Part shown: positions 44,598 through 55,402 of the stretch, in pieces
Position numbering within the stretch: position 1 is the first letter of the stretch
How the letters are laid out: the number at the start of each line of letters is the position of its first letter
DNA from: Aphrocallistes beatrix
Taxonomy: Eukaryota > Porifera > Hexactinellida > Sceptrulophora > Aphrocallistidae
Length of the DNA stretch: 64,000 bases
Direction: 5' to 3'
NCBI GenBank assembly: GCA_963281255.1
Contig: OY725498.1
Span: 2,542,001-2,606,000, forward strand
Position numbers and translations under genes: made by a program
Notes under the pieces: generated by a model
What the model was told of the DNA's origin: nothing
The model's database searches: none
Seen by the model: only the letters and a program-made list of their open reading frames with translations

Positions 44598-44718
44598 AAA
44601 AAAGCCCCACACAGACGGGCTAGAAGTGTGCTTCCACATTCTTTGGATGATGACACAATACATGTCATCCAAAAAATTTAGAAGCACACTTCTAGTCCGT
44701 CTGTGAGGGGCTTTTCTC
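44598..44718. repeat. 121-bp hairpin repeat
   Basis: AAAAAGCCCCACACAGACGG with GCTAGAAGTGTGCTTC pairs with GAAGCACACTTCTAG and CCGTCTGTGAGGGGCTTTT. GGATGATGAC/GTCATCC extends the stem around an ACAATACAT loop. A TGTGTCATCATGG echo lies at 44766. It is probably a small MITE; a transcript would fold into a long stem. Confidence 0.7.
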
Positions 44719-44852
44719 ACATCAATTAAAGTTTGAAGGATTAAAATTGTGGATGTAAATTTTGGCTGTGTCATCATGGTGACGTCAGCAAAATTAATTA
44801 ACATAATTTTGTACAGTCATCTATTCTGAACACTTTATACAATATATATATA

Positions 44853-45308
44853 CAAGCGCGCTTATTTGGGCGCCTAGGATCACATTTATTAATTATAAGA
44901 GAGATAACATTCCTAAATATGTCTGACCTATGCTAAAATCGATATCGCAAGAAAAATCACCAAATTTGTCAATTTTTTAAATTTTGATGCGTAATGATGA
45001 CGTCATTACAGAGTGATGAGTCATCATTTTTTGATGATAGTTGCATCATATGTGAGATATGTTTGTATACAGATTCTTTTAAAATTTCAGCCTTCTATTT
45101 CCTATAATGGTTTATGCTAGTACAGTTATTCGAGCATATAATTATGCTCGAATAACTGTATTGCTTAACTTTTAAAAATGTGACAATGACGTCATAATTC
45201 CATGATGAGTCGACATTTTGCTCTGAGCTCAGAACTTACTGGATAGCCAAAAGCCTCCGATTGCCAAAAATTAGCTTTCTGTGACCGGCAGTTTCTTCAA
45301 TCAATTCG

Positions 45309-45357
<49 letters not shown>

Positions 45358-46020
45358 GGTGCTCCAAAAAATTCCAGTTTGAATCTTATAATGCACACCC
45401 TTCAAATGGTTTACCTTCATCACCAAGTATTCACCATAAAATTTTCATTCAATTTGGAGATGGTTTAGTGGTTGCGCAAGGTATCCTCCCCCTCGTGCTA
45501 ATTTATAATGGGACATGTCCGGGTTGAGGCCAGAAGTTGTAAAAAGCGAACTTCTGACTTTTAAATATACTAGTAGCTTGATTTTTGCGATATTTGAGGG
45601 TGGTTTTATATCAGCTAATAATACATTTTAATAACCTAAAATCTACAGATTCCGAGATATTGGTAAAAACAGTTGGGACCAGCCTTCATACTTGAAATCA
45701 TTAATGGTCCCAACTGTTTTCACCAATATCTCGGAATCGGTAGATTTAGGTTATTAAAATGTATTATTTGCTGATATAAAACCACCCCCAAATATCACAA
45801 AAATAAAGTTACGAGCTTATTTAAACATCAGAGGGACGCCTTTTACAACTTCTGGCCTCAACCCGGGCATATCCCATTATATATTAGCACGAGGGGGAGG
45901 CTACCTTGCGCAACCACTAAACCATCTCCAAATTGCATGAAAACTTTGTGGAGAATACTTGGTGATGAAGGTAAATCATTTGAAGAGTGTGCATTATAAA
46001 ATGGAATTTTTTGGAGCACC

Positions 46021-46056
<36 letters not shown>

Positions 46057-46084
46057 TACATTAATCGAGTTTTAATAATAAGGA
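44853..46084 (-). mobile_element. Helitron-like copy with a foldback in its TA tract
   Basis: It begins CAAGCGCGCTTATTTGGGCG; most of the GC-rich 3' stem block is missing. The standard body follows to 45300. A 667-bp foldback (45355-46021) splits the TA tract, and the copy ends ATTAATCGAGTTTTAATAAT with AAGGA at 46084. Confidence 0.75.
45355..46021. mobile_element. Long foldback (Tc1-like MITE), ~320-bp arms
   Basis: The two ends are AGGGTGCTCCAAAAAATTCC and its reverse complement, and nearly the whole length is self-complementary around a short centre at about 45695 (CAACTGTTTT pairs with AAAACAGTTG). It is surrounded by TA repeats, in keeping with TA targeting. A diverged single arm is at 30110-30300. 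Confidence 0.85.
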
Positions 46085-46110
46085 TTTTTATCTATAATCA
46101 TTTTATTATA

Positions 46111-46633
46111 ACCGCCAGCTGCGCGGCTGGCGGATACTTTGTGTCCGCCGGAGGCAACCTTCGGTCGCCTGTGGTCACAATTGATTAATCATATGGGAGA
46201 TGACATCCCTAACAACGCATGTCCTACTATCATAATCGATATCACTCGAAAAATCACAAAATTTGTCAATTTTACAATTTTTTGATGAGTAATGATGACG
46301 TCATAACAAAGTGATGAGTCATCATTTTTACGATAGTAGTATCATATGTGACGCATGTTAGTATACATATTCTATAAAAATTTCAACCATCTATCTCCTA
46401 TAATGGCTGAGTTGTGCTCGAATAACTGTATTGCTTTACTTTTAAAAATGTGACAATGACGGAGGCCACATTTTGCTCTGAACTCAGAAATTACAGGAGC
46501 CATAGCCAAAAGACTCCCACATGCCAAAAATCAGCCTTCTACGCCTGACAGTTTCTTCAATCAATTCGTTACATATATATATATATATATATATACGTAT
46601 ATATATAGAATAATCGAGTTTTCATAGTAACGA
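46111..46633 (-). mobile_element. Helitron-like copy, 3' tip missing
   Basis: It starts within the GC block (GCTGCGCGGCTGGCGGATAC), runs through the standard body and TA tract, and ends AATCGAGTTTTCATAGTAACGA. It lies only 26 bases from the preceding copy in the same orientation. Confidence 0.7.
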
Positions 46634-46744
46634 TTGCATAAGTAATTACTCTGCAAAATATTGTGCTCATACTCCTTAGACTCAATGTAGTATGTGCGTT
46701 CAAAATCCGAAATATCTATTTTTGAACACAATCTTCGTATCGCT

Positions 46745-48375
46745 ATCAAAATGTGAAGCCTGCCCCTTATAATATTATCTACCCATTCTTTAGTAGACAC
46801 TGTATGGAAGTTTTTAAGCTCAAATTAGAATGCTTACATGAATACTTAATTATTCAATAGCTCATTCAATGTGCAGTCTGGTAACTAAGAAAAACCTAAA
46901 ATTCGAATTTCGAATTTTTGTGGTTTGCTTGATGCACACGATCTAATTTTAAAATGAGGATTCAATAATCTTGTTTTGTTTATCACAAACTACATTCCAA
47001 TAACATTGGAATGTTAATGTCACACGTATCAGTTATCATTGATAAACCCATTCCAATGGTATTCTATGTTTCTAATCTAGTATACAATATCATTATATGT
47101 ACCAGAATAATACAACATTGAACAATAAATTATTTCAAGAATTTACAATATCTCCAAATAATGAATGACTACGAAAAACACGTACAAGCATTGAAAACCG
47201 AAGCAGAATCTATTTACAGAGAAAGACCCGTGAAGTATGTAGACGAATAATTCAACAGAATTCATCCAAGGGTCTAATATCTGATCATGTGAGATTGCAA
47301 GTGAGATTGCAAGTGCGAACCTATCACCATCCATGAAAGAGTTTGTTGGTCAACTCCTGATGAACAAGAAGTTTGCAAACATTGTTTATCTCCCCAAAAG
47401 ATTGGTCATGTTTGCAGTCGTGTCAACTTAATTGAAAATACACTACCCGGACAAAAGTATTTGCACACTTCATTATCTTACGTACATTTAATGCTAAAAT
47501 GGGTCTACTGATGAAGATTAAAACTCCGAAACGGTAAGTGATACAACTAATCGGGTTTCAAATTCGAAATCTTCGCATTCGAATTAGTTATTGTAGGACA
47601 TTACTAATTCCCAATTATTTCAAATTATCAATCACTGCCACCTTGTGCCACGTATGTCCTTTTTTATCACTATACATGATGGTGATGTACTACCCCTTGT
47701 GCCACAGGTTGATAATTTTACTCATTGAGTTGAGCAATTTGTTAGAAATCTTCAACTAATACTAATTCGAATGTGAAGATTTTGAATCTTAAATCAGACT
47801 CTTAATAGCTCTTAGAGTTTGAATACTTGTCCCTTCATGAAAAGATCAATTTAGTACTATTTGTATGGGGAATAATATAGTGTACAAAAACTTTTGTCCG
47901 GTTAGTGTACAGTTGAGCTTCTGGAGAAAAAGGATATTGATGAAGAGGTAGATGAAGAGGTAACATTTAGGACTGAGTTACTTTTCGGAACAAGTATTAG
48001 AGAGCTGCCATCAGAATTTTTCGAAATTCAATAACTTTTATATAAGCGGGGAGAGAGGATTGTTGCGAGCTACTGTGAACTACAATTTGATTCATTTGAA
48101 CTATATTAAAGATACAGATATCTAAACTCTGCTGTCTTGATAACTTTCAGTACAATATTATGTCTGCATCAATCTATTAGTCAATATAATATATATACCA
48201 AAATGAAGTGATATTTCAATTGTTGCTTAGTTACCAGACTGCACATTGAATAAACTATTGAATAATTAAGTATTTATGTCAGCATTCTAATTTTAGCTTA
48301 AAAAACTTCCATACAGTGTCTACTATAGACTGGGTAGATAATATTATAAGGGGCAGGCTTTACATCTTGATCGTT
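46745..48375. repeat. Inverted repeat pair (~150-bp arms) around a T1 MITE
   Basis: 46745-46890 (GCCTGCCCCTTATAATATTA, GACACTGTATGGAAGTTTTT, GCAGTCTGGTAACTAAG) is the reverse complement of 48225-48375. Between them lie a T1 MITE and unclassified sequence. It may be a foldback or Tc1-type element with the arms as ends. Confidence 0.65.
47441..47907. mobile_element. T1 Tc1-like MITE, complete
   Basis: Ends CACTACCCGGACAAAAGTAT and CACTAACCGGACAAAAGTTT (reversed) with TA on both sides (47439-47440, 47908-47909), 467 bp. This is the best-preserved T1 and defines the family; no ORF. Confidence 0.85.
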
Positions 48376-49484
48376 GCGATGAATAAAGAGCTTCTAAAAA
48401 GTATATTAGGAAGTTAGAGCGAGAGTCTACGACTTTTAGTTTTCAAGTTAGGATTTTCGAAAAATGCTACGTCATCACGTGATAAAAATTTCAAACTTAG
48501 CATTCCATTCCATGTAGTAAACTTATTATTTAAGAATCAGATATATACCGTCTTGAAAAGTATATTAGGAATTGAGAGCTAAGAATTTGGGTGTATATTT
48601 CCTGAGATATGGAGGAATATGTTTTTGGACCATAAATGGGGGCTTTGACCGAATTTTGGAGATAAATGCTTTGAACTTCCAAAATAATCATGTTGAGTGC
48701 TTCAAAATTTATGTATACATTGCTAGTGACTATTGCATTGTTTTTTGAGTATAATAGCTACACTTGGGAACTTATTTCATGACAAGATTCGCCATTTTCT
48801 AATATATTCAAAGTTCTCCTTAGAATTTGTATTGCAATAAAATCGATGATAAGTCAAGAAATATTTACTTTTTGACAAAGAGATGTTTGAGGGACCTATA
48901 TATTATCATATATATCCTTTCATTTAAGATCATAATAGATTATATATCTTCAATAGTTTTTAAGCATTGACATCCAGCACTTTCTGGGCCATAGAGAGGT
49001 TTGATGTCCGAACTTTACTACAATATACTATAACTTTCGAACTAATGGTCGGATCTGAACAAAATCTTTTTTAAACTGTTAAGAGTTCTTTTCTATAGAC
49101 AATAGCTAATATCACAACGGCCATTTCCCGAGCATTTAGAAATGAAGTCCCTCATAATGATATTTTTGATTGGATTTTAACTGCCTCTTTTTCTAAATTC
49201 ATCTGTTTTATAATATTTAAAGGGGCCAAAACCATTTTGAGGTCCATATAATTGAAAAAATATCAGATAAGTTAGAAAATAATTAATGAATGCGCCCCAA
49301 AACCAGGAATAACTTTCCGATTTTTAGTACGACTGAGCTTTAGGTGCTCAGTTCTAGAATATCAAAATAAATACCTTCCAACAAGTACGATTAGATGGTA
49401 CAACTCAATAATCCGATGGAATTAGCAATACAAAATTTCACCATTTTTTTTAATGTCAGTCGATGTTTTTCGAGGGCGGTATCC
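48376..49484 (-). mobile_element. P1 element, truncated
   Basis: On the minus strand it starts GGATACCGCCCTCGAAAAAC at 49484 (TTAA at 49485-49488) and is collinear with 56571-57850 of the full P1. It lacks the pogo-like MITE of that copy and so supplies its empty site near 49215. Confidence 0.8.
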
Positions 49485-49488
49485 TTAA

Positions 49489-50100
49489 CTAATCAAAGCA
49501 TTTAACTGAGATTGGGATATCTGAAAACTATATCTAAATTCCCCTGATGTGAATTGTTTTAATTTATCATTCTAGTTTAGTGAAGACCTACACGACAATT
49601 TTTAATTAACGCTCCCGTATACTACTATTATTTGTATAATAAGATTTTTTTCAAATTTTCAAGTTTATTTTCTTTTTCAGGAAGGTTAGAAAAGGAGTCC
49701 TTAAGGATTTACAAGGGGTTTGGAGTTAAATCTTCATTATATTTATACTGATAATTAATGAAAAGATCATTCAGATACAGAATCGGGAAATATAATCTAA
49801 GTCATTTATCCATGGTCCAATGACGAATGATGATAAAGTAAATACTTTCCAAAGCCAATTGTTCTTATCCATGGTCCAAAATGCTTCACATGTGAGAGAT
49901 CAATATTATTTCTAACCAATTGATTGTAGATTATTTGGCTTTGAGACGGCAATGATATATGTAGACCATTTATTTATACATCTGATATCTGCATTTTGGA
50001 TGAATCGGAGCTCCCTGTACTGTTTAGAGGGAAACTGTACTCCAAGTCTGGTCTAGTAGTAACTAACATTGATACCGTAATTGAAATTTATGTTCCTTTC
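49489..50100. other. Intergenic, no gene recognised
   Basis: AT-rich sequence without supported ORFs, TIRs or known repeats. Confidence 0.35.
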
Positions 50101-50344
50101 ATTTGGAAGTACAGTGGGACTGAGAAAATGTGACTGCAGCACGTCCCCCTCTGTCTGCAGGACGCACTCCAGCCGTGCGAAACTCTCCGGCCAAACCGGA
50201 CAGATACACAACTAGCCACTTGGGGTATTCACAGCCCCCGATGTTTATAACCCCATACCTTCAACTCCACAAGGGAATTTCTTCCACCAAAATTATTCGC
50301 CTCCCCATGGAGCTTCTCACACCCTCCCAATGGTCAAGTGATTA

Positions 50345-50835
50345 ATTACTTTTGATAGAAGTTTTTTGACTAATAACAAATGGAGAAACCAGTCCACCGC
50401 CTGGAGCAAGTCTCGGAGGAGAGGGGGCGAGGGGGTCGGGGTTGGGGGTATGGGGAGTGACACTCTGGTACTCAGCTCTGATCAGCCGAACCCATTCTGA
50501 ATCATCTGTGAATATGACGAAGTTGACGAAGGCAGGAGATACGGGAACTGAGTCGTTAGGAGAAAGTTGAGCTGTGCGTTGTGGCGGTGCAGCTTCTCTA
50601 GGTCGGAGAGAAGATCTGAAGTTGCAATGAAGGAGGTAGCTAGAGTTACGAGCTTACTGCTACTGCCATTCAGAAGGCAGTCAGGATGCAGGTAAAAGGT
50701 GTTGTAGTTAGATGGTAGGGAATGCAGAATTAGGTTCAGAGATCGCTGTGGATCTCTCTTACCAAAACATGTAAATATATAATATAAGGCAAGAACAAAT
50801 ATAAAATATTTCAAATATTTTCTTAGCCTCACCAC
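50345..50835 (-). CDS. Possible exon(s) of an unknown type II membrane protein
   Basis: The minus strand is open from a TTAG acceptor-like site near 50836. It begins with a basic then hydrophobic stretch (RLRKYLKYFIFVLALYYIFT), a likely signal anchor. A polar region with HPDCLLNGSSSKLVTLATSF and LLSDLEKLHRHNAQLNF follows, ending at a stop at 50482. A second overlapping frame is open from about 50640 to 50345 and reads FVNFVIFTDDSEWVRLIRAE then a Pro-rich tail, so a frame change or splice may join them. There is no ATG at the start, so this would be an internal exon. The topology suits a Golgi enzyme, but I recognise no catalytic motif. Base composition is less AT-rich than the surroundings. 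Confidence 0.35.
50423..50455 (+). other. G-quadruplex-type G-run cluster
   Basis: Five runs of four or five G separated by one to three bases (GGGGGCGAGGGGGTCGGGG, then TTGGGGGTATGGGG) satisfy the intramolecular G-quadruplex pattern. They lie just past the first stop of the minus-strand membrane-protein frame. Confidence 0.7.
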
Positions 50836-51014
50836 TAATTTTAATTAGTATACTTCTCTTGGATCAAGACAGTGCATATCCTCGGTTATCCGAACACTTT
50901 GGTTCCTTGGAAAGTTACTATTTATTAAAACTATTAGAAACGAGTGTTCGGTTGATAGAAATTTATTTGCTTGCTATTCTGTATTACTTAAGTAAATATT
51001 TATTTTTTATCTAG

Positions 51015-51184
51015 AAACAAATTCTTGAGTTTGGGGCGGGGACAGCCGTGGAGATGGCGGCGACGGCGGCTGCGGCGTTAGAGGCTGCGGCGGAGGCAAG
51101 GGCAGCTGCGGAGGCGGCGACCAAGGCGGCGTTAGAGGCGAGGGCGTTAGAGGCGGGGGCAGAGGGGAGGAGGAAGGGAAGAAT
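51015..51184 (+). CDS. Possible Ala/Glu-rich exon, or GC-rich minisatellite
   Basis: Between TTTTTTATCTAG and GTGAGT, both good splice-site matches, a 170-base segment is open in frame and reads AAALEAAAEARAAAEAATKA with ALEARALEAGAEGRRKGR, a sequence favouring a helix or coiled coil. It is strongly GC-rich in an AT-rich region and built from GGCGTTAGAGGCG-like words, so all frames tend to be open. Coding status is therefore unproven. Confidence 0.3.
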
Positions 51185-51331
51185 GTGAGTTTTTAATTTT
51201 CTAAATTAAGCAATAAATTTTATATTTTCCTGCAACTCCTAGTATAGTAGTTGTCGTGATCTATATGGAACGTCGTACTTCACTCGTTATTGGAAATTAT
51301 ATTGAAATAATTTGGACCAATTTGGGCCATA

Positions 51332-51504
51332 TACACTAAGCGGACAAAAGTATTTCAACACTTGATTCTTTCCCATACAAATAATGCTAAAATGTGTCTA
51401 TTCATGAAGACGGTTACTTCTAAACGGTATGGGATATAGCTAATTGGATTCCAGATTCGAATAATACGCATTCAAATTAGTCACAAATTAATTTTTCTAA
51501 TTAA
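51332..51504. mobile_element. T1 MITE left half
   Basis: Starts CACTAAGCGGACAAAAGTATTTCAACAC after TA and follows the T1 consensus to about 51500, where the Mutator-like unit begins. The right half is not found beyond the unit. Confidence 0.65.
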
Positions 51505-52504
51505 TATATTGTACAGAAACCTCTGGTATTAAGATCCCATTAAATGTAAACCCACATACGCACATGCGATTTGAGGCTACAAAGTATATACCAGATCGAG
51601 TTTTACCAAGAATCGGCATTACATTTATACAAGGATCCAATGTCTACTGTATTCATTCGAAATGGGCTTTATTGGGGAGTCTTGTTTCACAACCATGTGC
51701 TCCTGGTTCCATGTTTTTCCAAATTTCCGAGTTGAGGTTGAGTTGAAGTTGAAAATTAGAAAACTTGACAATTGATCCAGAATGTAAATTCTCCCATTTG
51801 AACTTGGTTTACGCCATTTCAATGCCTATTTTTAACATATGTGCGTAACTTAAAATTGTATATTTTCTGTATATACACATAAATAGATATGTAGATAGTA
51901 TATAGATATAATCTTTCTCTGTCACCAGGATTCAACAATTAGCTAATTTGCTGTATCAAATTGCTATGATCCAGACAACTAAATGAAAGCGATCACTTTA
52001 TGTCTTGGACACCTGTGACTTTCCTACTTCACCTACTAGCAAGAATTGCTATGTGTACTGAAAAAAATCCAAAATTCCAATGTTAGGACAAATTCAAATC
52101 TGAAAGATAGTCGTTTCCACAAATACATTCTGATGCTACTTTCTAAAAAGATTGAATTCTGCACAAGAAAATCACAAAAATCACAATCTTCCCCCCTGCG
52201 GCCTCCTGCTGTTGTGATGCGCTTGTATTGGTTTGAGAATTCTCACTTCTAGTGCAGCTCCTATTATAGGAGATTCTTTTTTGTATGGACGGTGTCGAAC
52301 GCACGTCTGCGTGATCTTGGAAAACTATTATCATAAAATTTAATCATATTTTCACACCTTTTTATGTAGACATATATTTTCCGCTAGAAAAAAAATCTCA
52401 ACGCTAATAAGCCTATATGTAATTTAGTACAAGTAGATTTCGATATTCGCAAATTGTTGATATCAAAATTGAATGGTGTAATAACATACATATATCAATA
52501 TGTA

Positions 52505-52658
52505 CAGTCAGGGTCGCTTATTATGAACAAATCCTCAGGTTTGACCGGTTCTATATAATTTCTATTATTTCGATTTCGCTTACTATGTATGACTCTCTCT
52601 CTATTGTGAAAATATTTTGGGTCCCCATGCGGTTCATAATGATATGCGACCCTGACTG
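52505..52658. mobile_element. pogo-like MITE, orthologous insertion
   Basis: Same element and same place as 14841-15000, flanked by TA; it lacks a few internal bases. It predates the copying of the Mutator-like unit. Confidence 0.8.
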
Positions 52659-52822
52659 TATTTTTCCAATTTCGATACTATTATTGACTGTTTTTGTGAT
52701 GCTTTTCTATCGGTATGTCGACCGATATTTTTAATATTAGTGACACAGTTTCAAATTCCCTGGGCTATATTGATGCATATATATTTATTATAGTATAAAT
52801 GAGCAAACAAGTATATCATATA

Positions 52823-54392
52823 CTATTCTAATGGTGGCATGCTACTACAGAAACGATAGTTATACGCTTCTATACAGGACTCGAATTCCAAGTCACATTT
52901 CCTACAGATATATGGATCATCTCCCACGTCCTTTAGACTGGTATTGACGCATCCACAGTGAAACCATCTCAGGCAGAACTCACAACCTAACCAGTCATCA
53001 TTCGCCCTCTTTCCCCCGGTTGGGCAGTCGTGTTGTTCACATTCCTCGCAAACTGTTTCAGAGTCATCAGGGTTAACACTCGTGGAAGGTAATTCTTTCA
53101 TGGCAACAGATGAGAGCTCAGTACCAAAACCTCCAGATTTATAGGTCGTAGTATCCTTTTTACGTCTACGCCTGGAGGATTCGGCTGCAATGAATTGGGA
53201 TTTGAGAACTCTCCGACGCCTCTTTTGAGTAGCCATAACGGCTTTAAGTTTACAGCGGTTCTTTTCTTTATCCATCGATGCTGAGTATTCAAGAGTTATA
53301 CAGCTACATTGTACATGTTGATTTGACAGAATAGCAACGAGCATCATTGAACCTTTATTGAAAGTGCACACAGCAATAGCAGCAGCGGCTTGAAGTGACT
53401 TTTGTCCTACACGCTTTGTCTTTGGAGCATTATGCCATACAACTGAATGTAGCGACTTATTACAGTTCTGTGTTAATCCCATTGTCAGAGCGGAACACAT
53501 TTCAATGCTTGCAAATTTCTTGAAAACATCTTCCAGGCGCGAATACTCGTCTTTATTCAGATAGGGTTGTCGGAGTATGGGAGGTGGATGAGAGGTATTC
53601 TCTGCTGAAATTGCGAGGGCCTTTTGAAAGTAACACCAGGATTCTTTTGAGTGTGGGCAACGATCGTGCTCCTCGAACAAATGATTCATCAGTGTGTAAA
53701 GGGCGTTTTGAATGTCTAGTGGTGTTCTGCCTCTGTTTTTGCCAATAACAAGAGCGTATAAATGAGCAATTCTCTCGACTTTTGATGCGGGTATTGGCTT
53801 GGAGGGCATTGTTTTCTTAGTTGTCTTCTTTTTGAGGTGAATCTTTAATCGTTTTTGCGTGTGCCCAAGACATTCCTCTTTCCGGATAACTTCCATTCCT
53901 TTGTAAGGAATATTTTCTTCTAACCTTTTGAAAGAGCTTGAGTCTCCATCTCCTACCTATGTAGTATAGGCTAGAGAATGCTTGTCAACTGATCTACCCC
54001 AGATTTCTATTGCAGCAGAAGATTCCATCGCCTGACTTGTTTCAGAGAAGTTAGCTGGGCATTCGCTCGAATGTTTCTCCCAGTATTCGCTGTATTCCTC
54101 TGGGTTTTCTTTCTTACGTTCTTACGTCAATCTGATACATTTGTTACACACGCGTTCGTAAAGTACGTAGTCAAGGACTTTCCCGTTTTGACTTCAATAG
54201 CCCCGGCGAATCCTTGATTACTAAATAGCCGCGCCTGTGCCAAGATCCGTCAAAGCTCACCGCGCATTCCTTGCAACCATGAATGTTAGATGACTCAGCT
54301 TTGGTTCTCACTTCTTTTGCTGTCATGGACATGGATTGCTGGCATATTTTATCTGTAGAAAGGACCAATTGCGCGAGTAGAGACTTGGACAT
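52823..54392 (-). pseudogene. Mutator-like transposase, deleted copy
   Basis: The frame picks up at MSKSLLAQLVLSTDKICQQS and keeps the first catalytic Asp (VSFDGSWHRRGY). Changes relative to the long copy: a frame change near 54190-54230 after LLKSKRES; the same TAA after CIR(W/L)T; a TAG in place of the Tyr codon in TT-Y-VGDGD; Lys in place of the likely catalytic Glu (QNCNKSLHS); and a one-base loss near the end that replaces the stop and adds YNYRFCSSMPPLE. The PHD-like finger is intact. The protein cannot be an active transposase. Confidence 0.8.
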
Positions 54393-54709
54393 GCACGTTG
54401 ATATGTACTCATTTTTCCCAACATTTTATTAGACAATTTAGATTTATTTTGTAGAATGACTTTTATTATTTTACTTTGAGCACATTTATTGTATTTATCT
54501 CTATTTAATAGCTATCCATTTGCAGTTGCAATTGTATGTTTGTGTGTCTGTGTATGAGTGTGGCTAAATTTAGACATGTTCTATAGATGTAATATATCTA
54601 TTTTTAGACTAAACTAAGTTTGTTATTAATTTCAATGCGTATAATGCCTAAAACGTAGCAACCGGTTTAAAGGTTTAGAACTTAATGGCTTGCATTTTAA
54701 CTTACAGAA

Positions 54710-54881
54710 ACACAAGCGTGCTTCGTTTGCTTGCGGACACTTTGTGTTCGCCAGACGCGCCATTTGGGTACCTGGGCTCACACTGGTTAAGGTAAATAAT
54801 CACTCTAAACATGTCTGTCTTACTCTTATAATCTATATCACTAGAAAAATCATCAAATTATCAATTTTATTTGAAATCTGA
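54710..54881 (-). repeat. Helitron-like 3'-end relative in the second Mutator unit
   Basis: Equivalent of 20124-20300 (GCGTGCTTCGTTTGCTTGC, GGACACTTTGTGTTCGCC), with small losses in the GTTAATTATAAGG part. Confidence 0.55.
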
Positions 54882-54943
54882 GTCCATAATTTATGGAACT
54901 TGACGGAAACTTTACGGAGGACTCCATTCCAGATTTTCTCAGT

Positions 54944-55165
54944 CAGGGCTGTATCAACCCAGTTGGCAAAAACAAGTCATTTTTCATGGAAATTCCTTGA
55001 CCACAACTCATTCACCTCAAAAAATGAGTTGTCTACAGCCCACTCATTTTCGGAATTATGCATTTGTACTAAATGAACTGGTTTCAACAATTCATTTTCA
55101 TATGACTGCTATAATCAACTCATTGATATGATTTTGCCAACTCAAAATGGGTTGATACAGCCCTG
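54944..55165. mobile_element. CAGGGCTG MITE, orthologous insertion
   Basis: Same element and position as 20392-20617, slightly shorter, with CTCAGT before and ACCTCAGT after. Confidence 0.7.
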
Positions 55166-55402
55166 ACCTCAGTAACCAAACTTGGTGGAACCGATCCGGA
55201 AATTACGGATGATTAATTATATTTCTACTATTAAGTTCCAATTTATACATACATACGGGCGAGATACCTCCTCTATGCTATAAGATCATCTCCCTAGTGG
55301 TGCTGCACTGAAATTGTATTACGTATATTCATACTTTTCTTCCAATGTCCAATTTTAGATATAAAACGATTGTACTTGAGTAATATTTGCGATTATGATT
55401 TA

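Larger units (their letters stand above)
51505..55370 (-). mobile_element. Mutator-like transposon unit, internally deleted copy
   Basis: Homologous to 13863-20821 throughout but lacking the block equivalent to about 16736-19789 (3.05 kb). The break is at GACTTGGACAT|GCACGTTG, with ACAT present at both deletion ends in the long copy, so repair at a 4-base microhomology is likely. The deletion removes the first half of the transposase and nearly all of the 169-residue ORF, leaving a classic non-autonomous derivative. Confidence 0.8.

Noticed and set aside
50130-50345. 71-codon plus-strand frame in the GC-richer island
   Set aside because: No domain, low-complexity start, and the minus strand is the better candidate; not reported as a gene.
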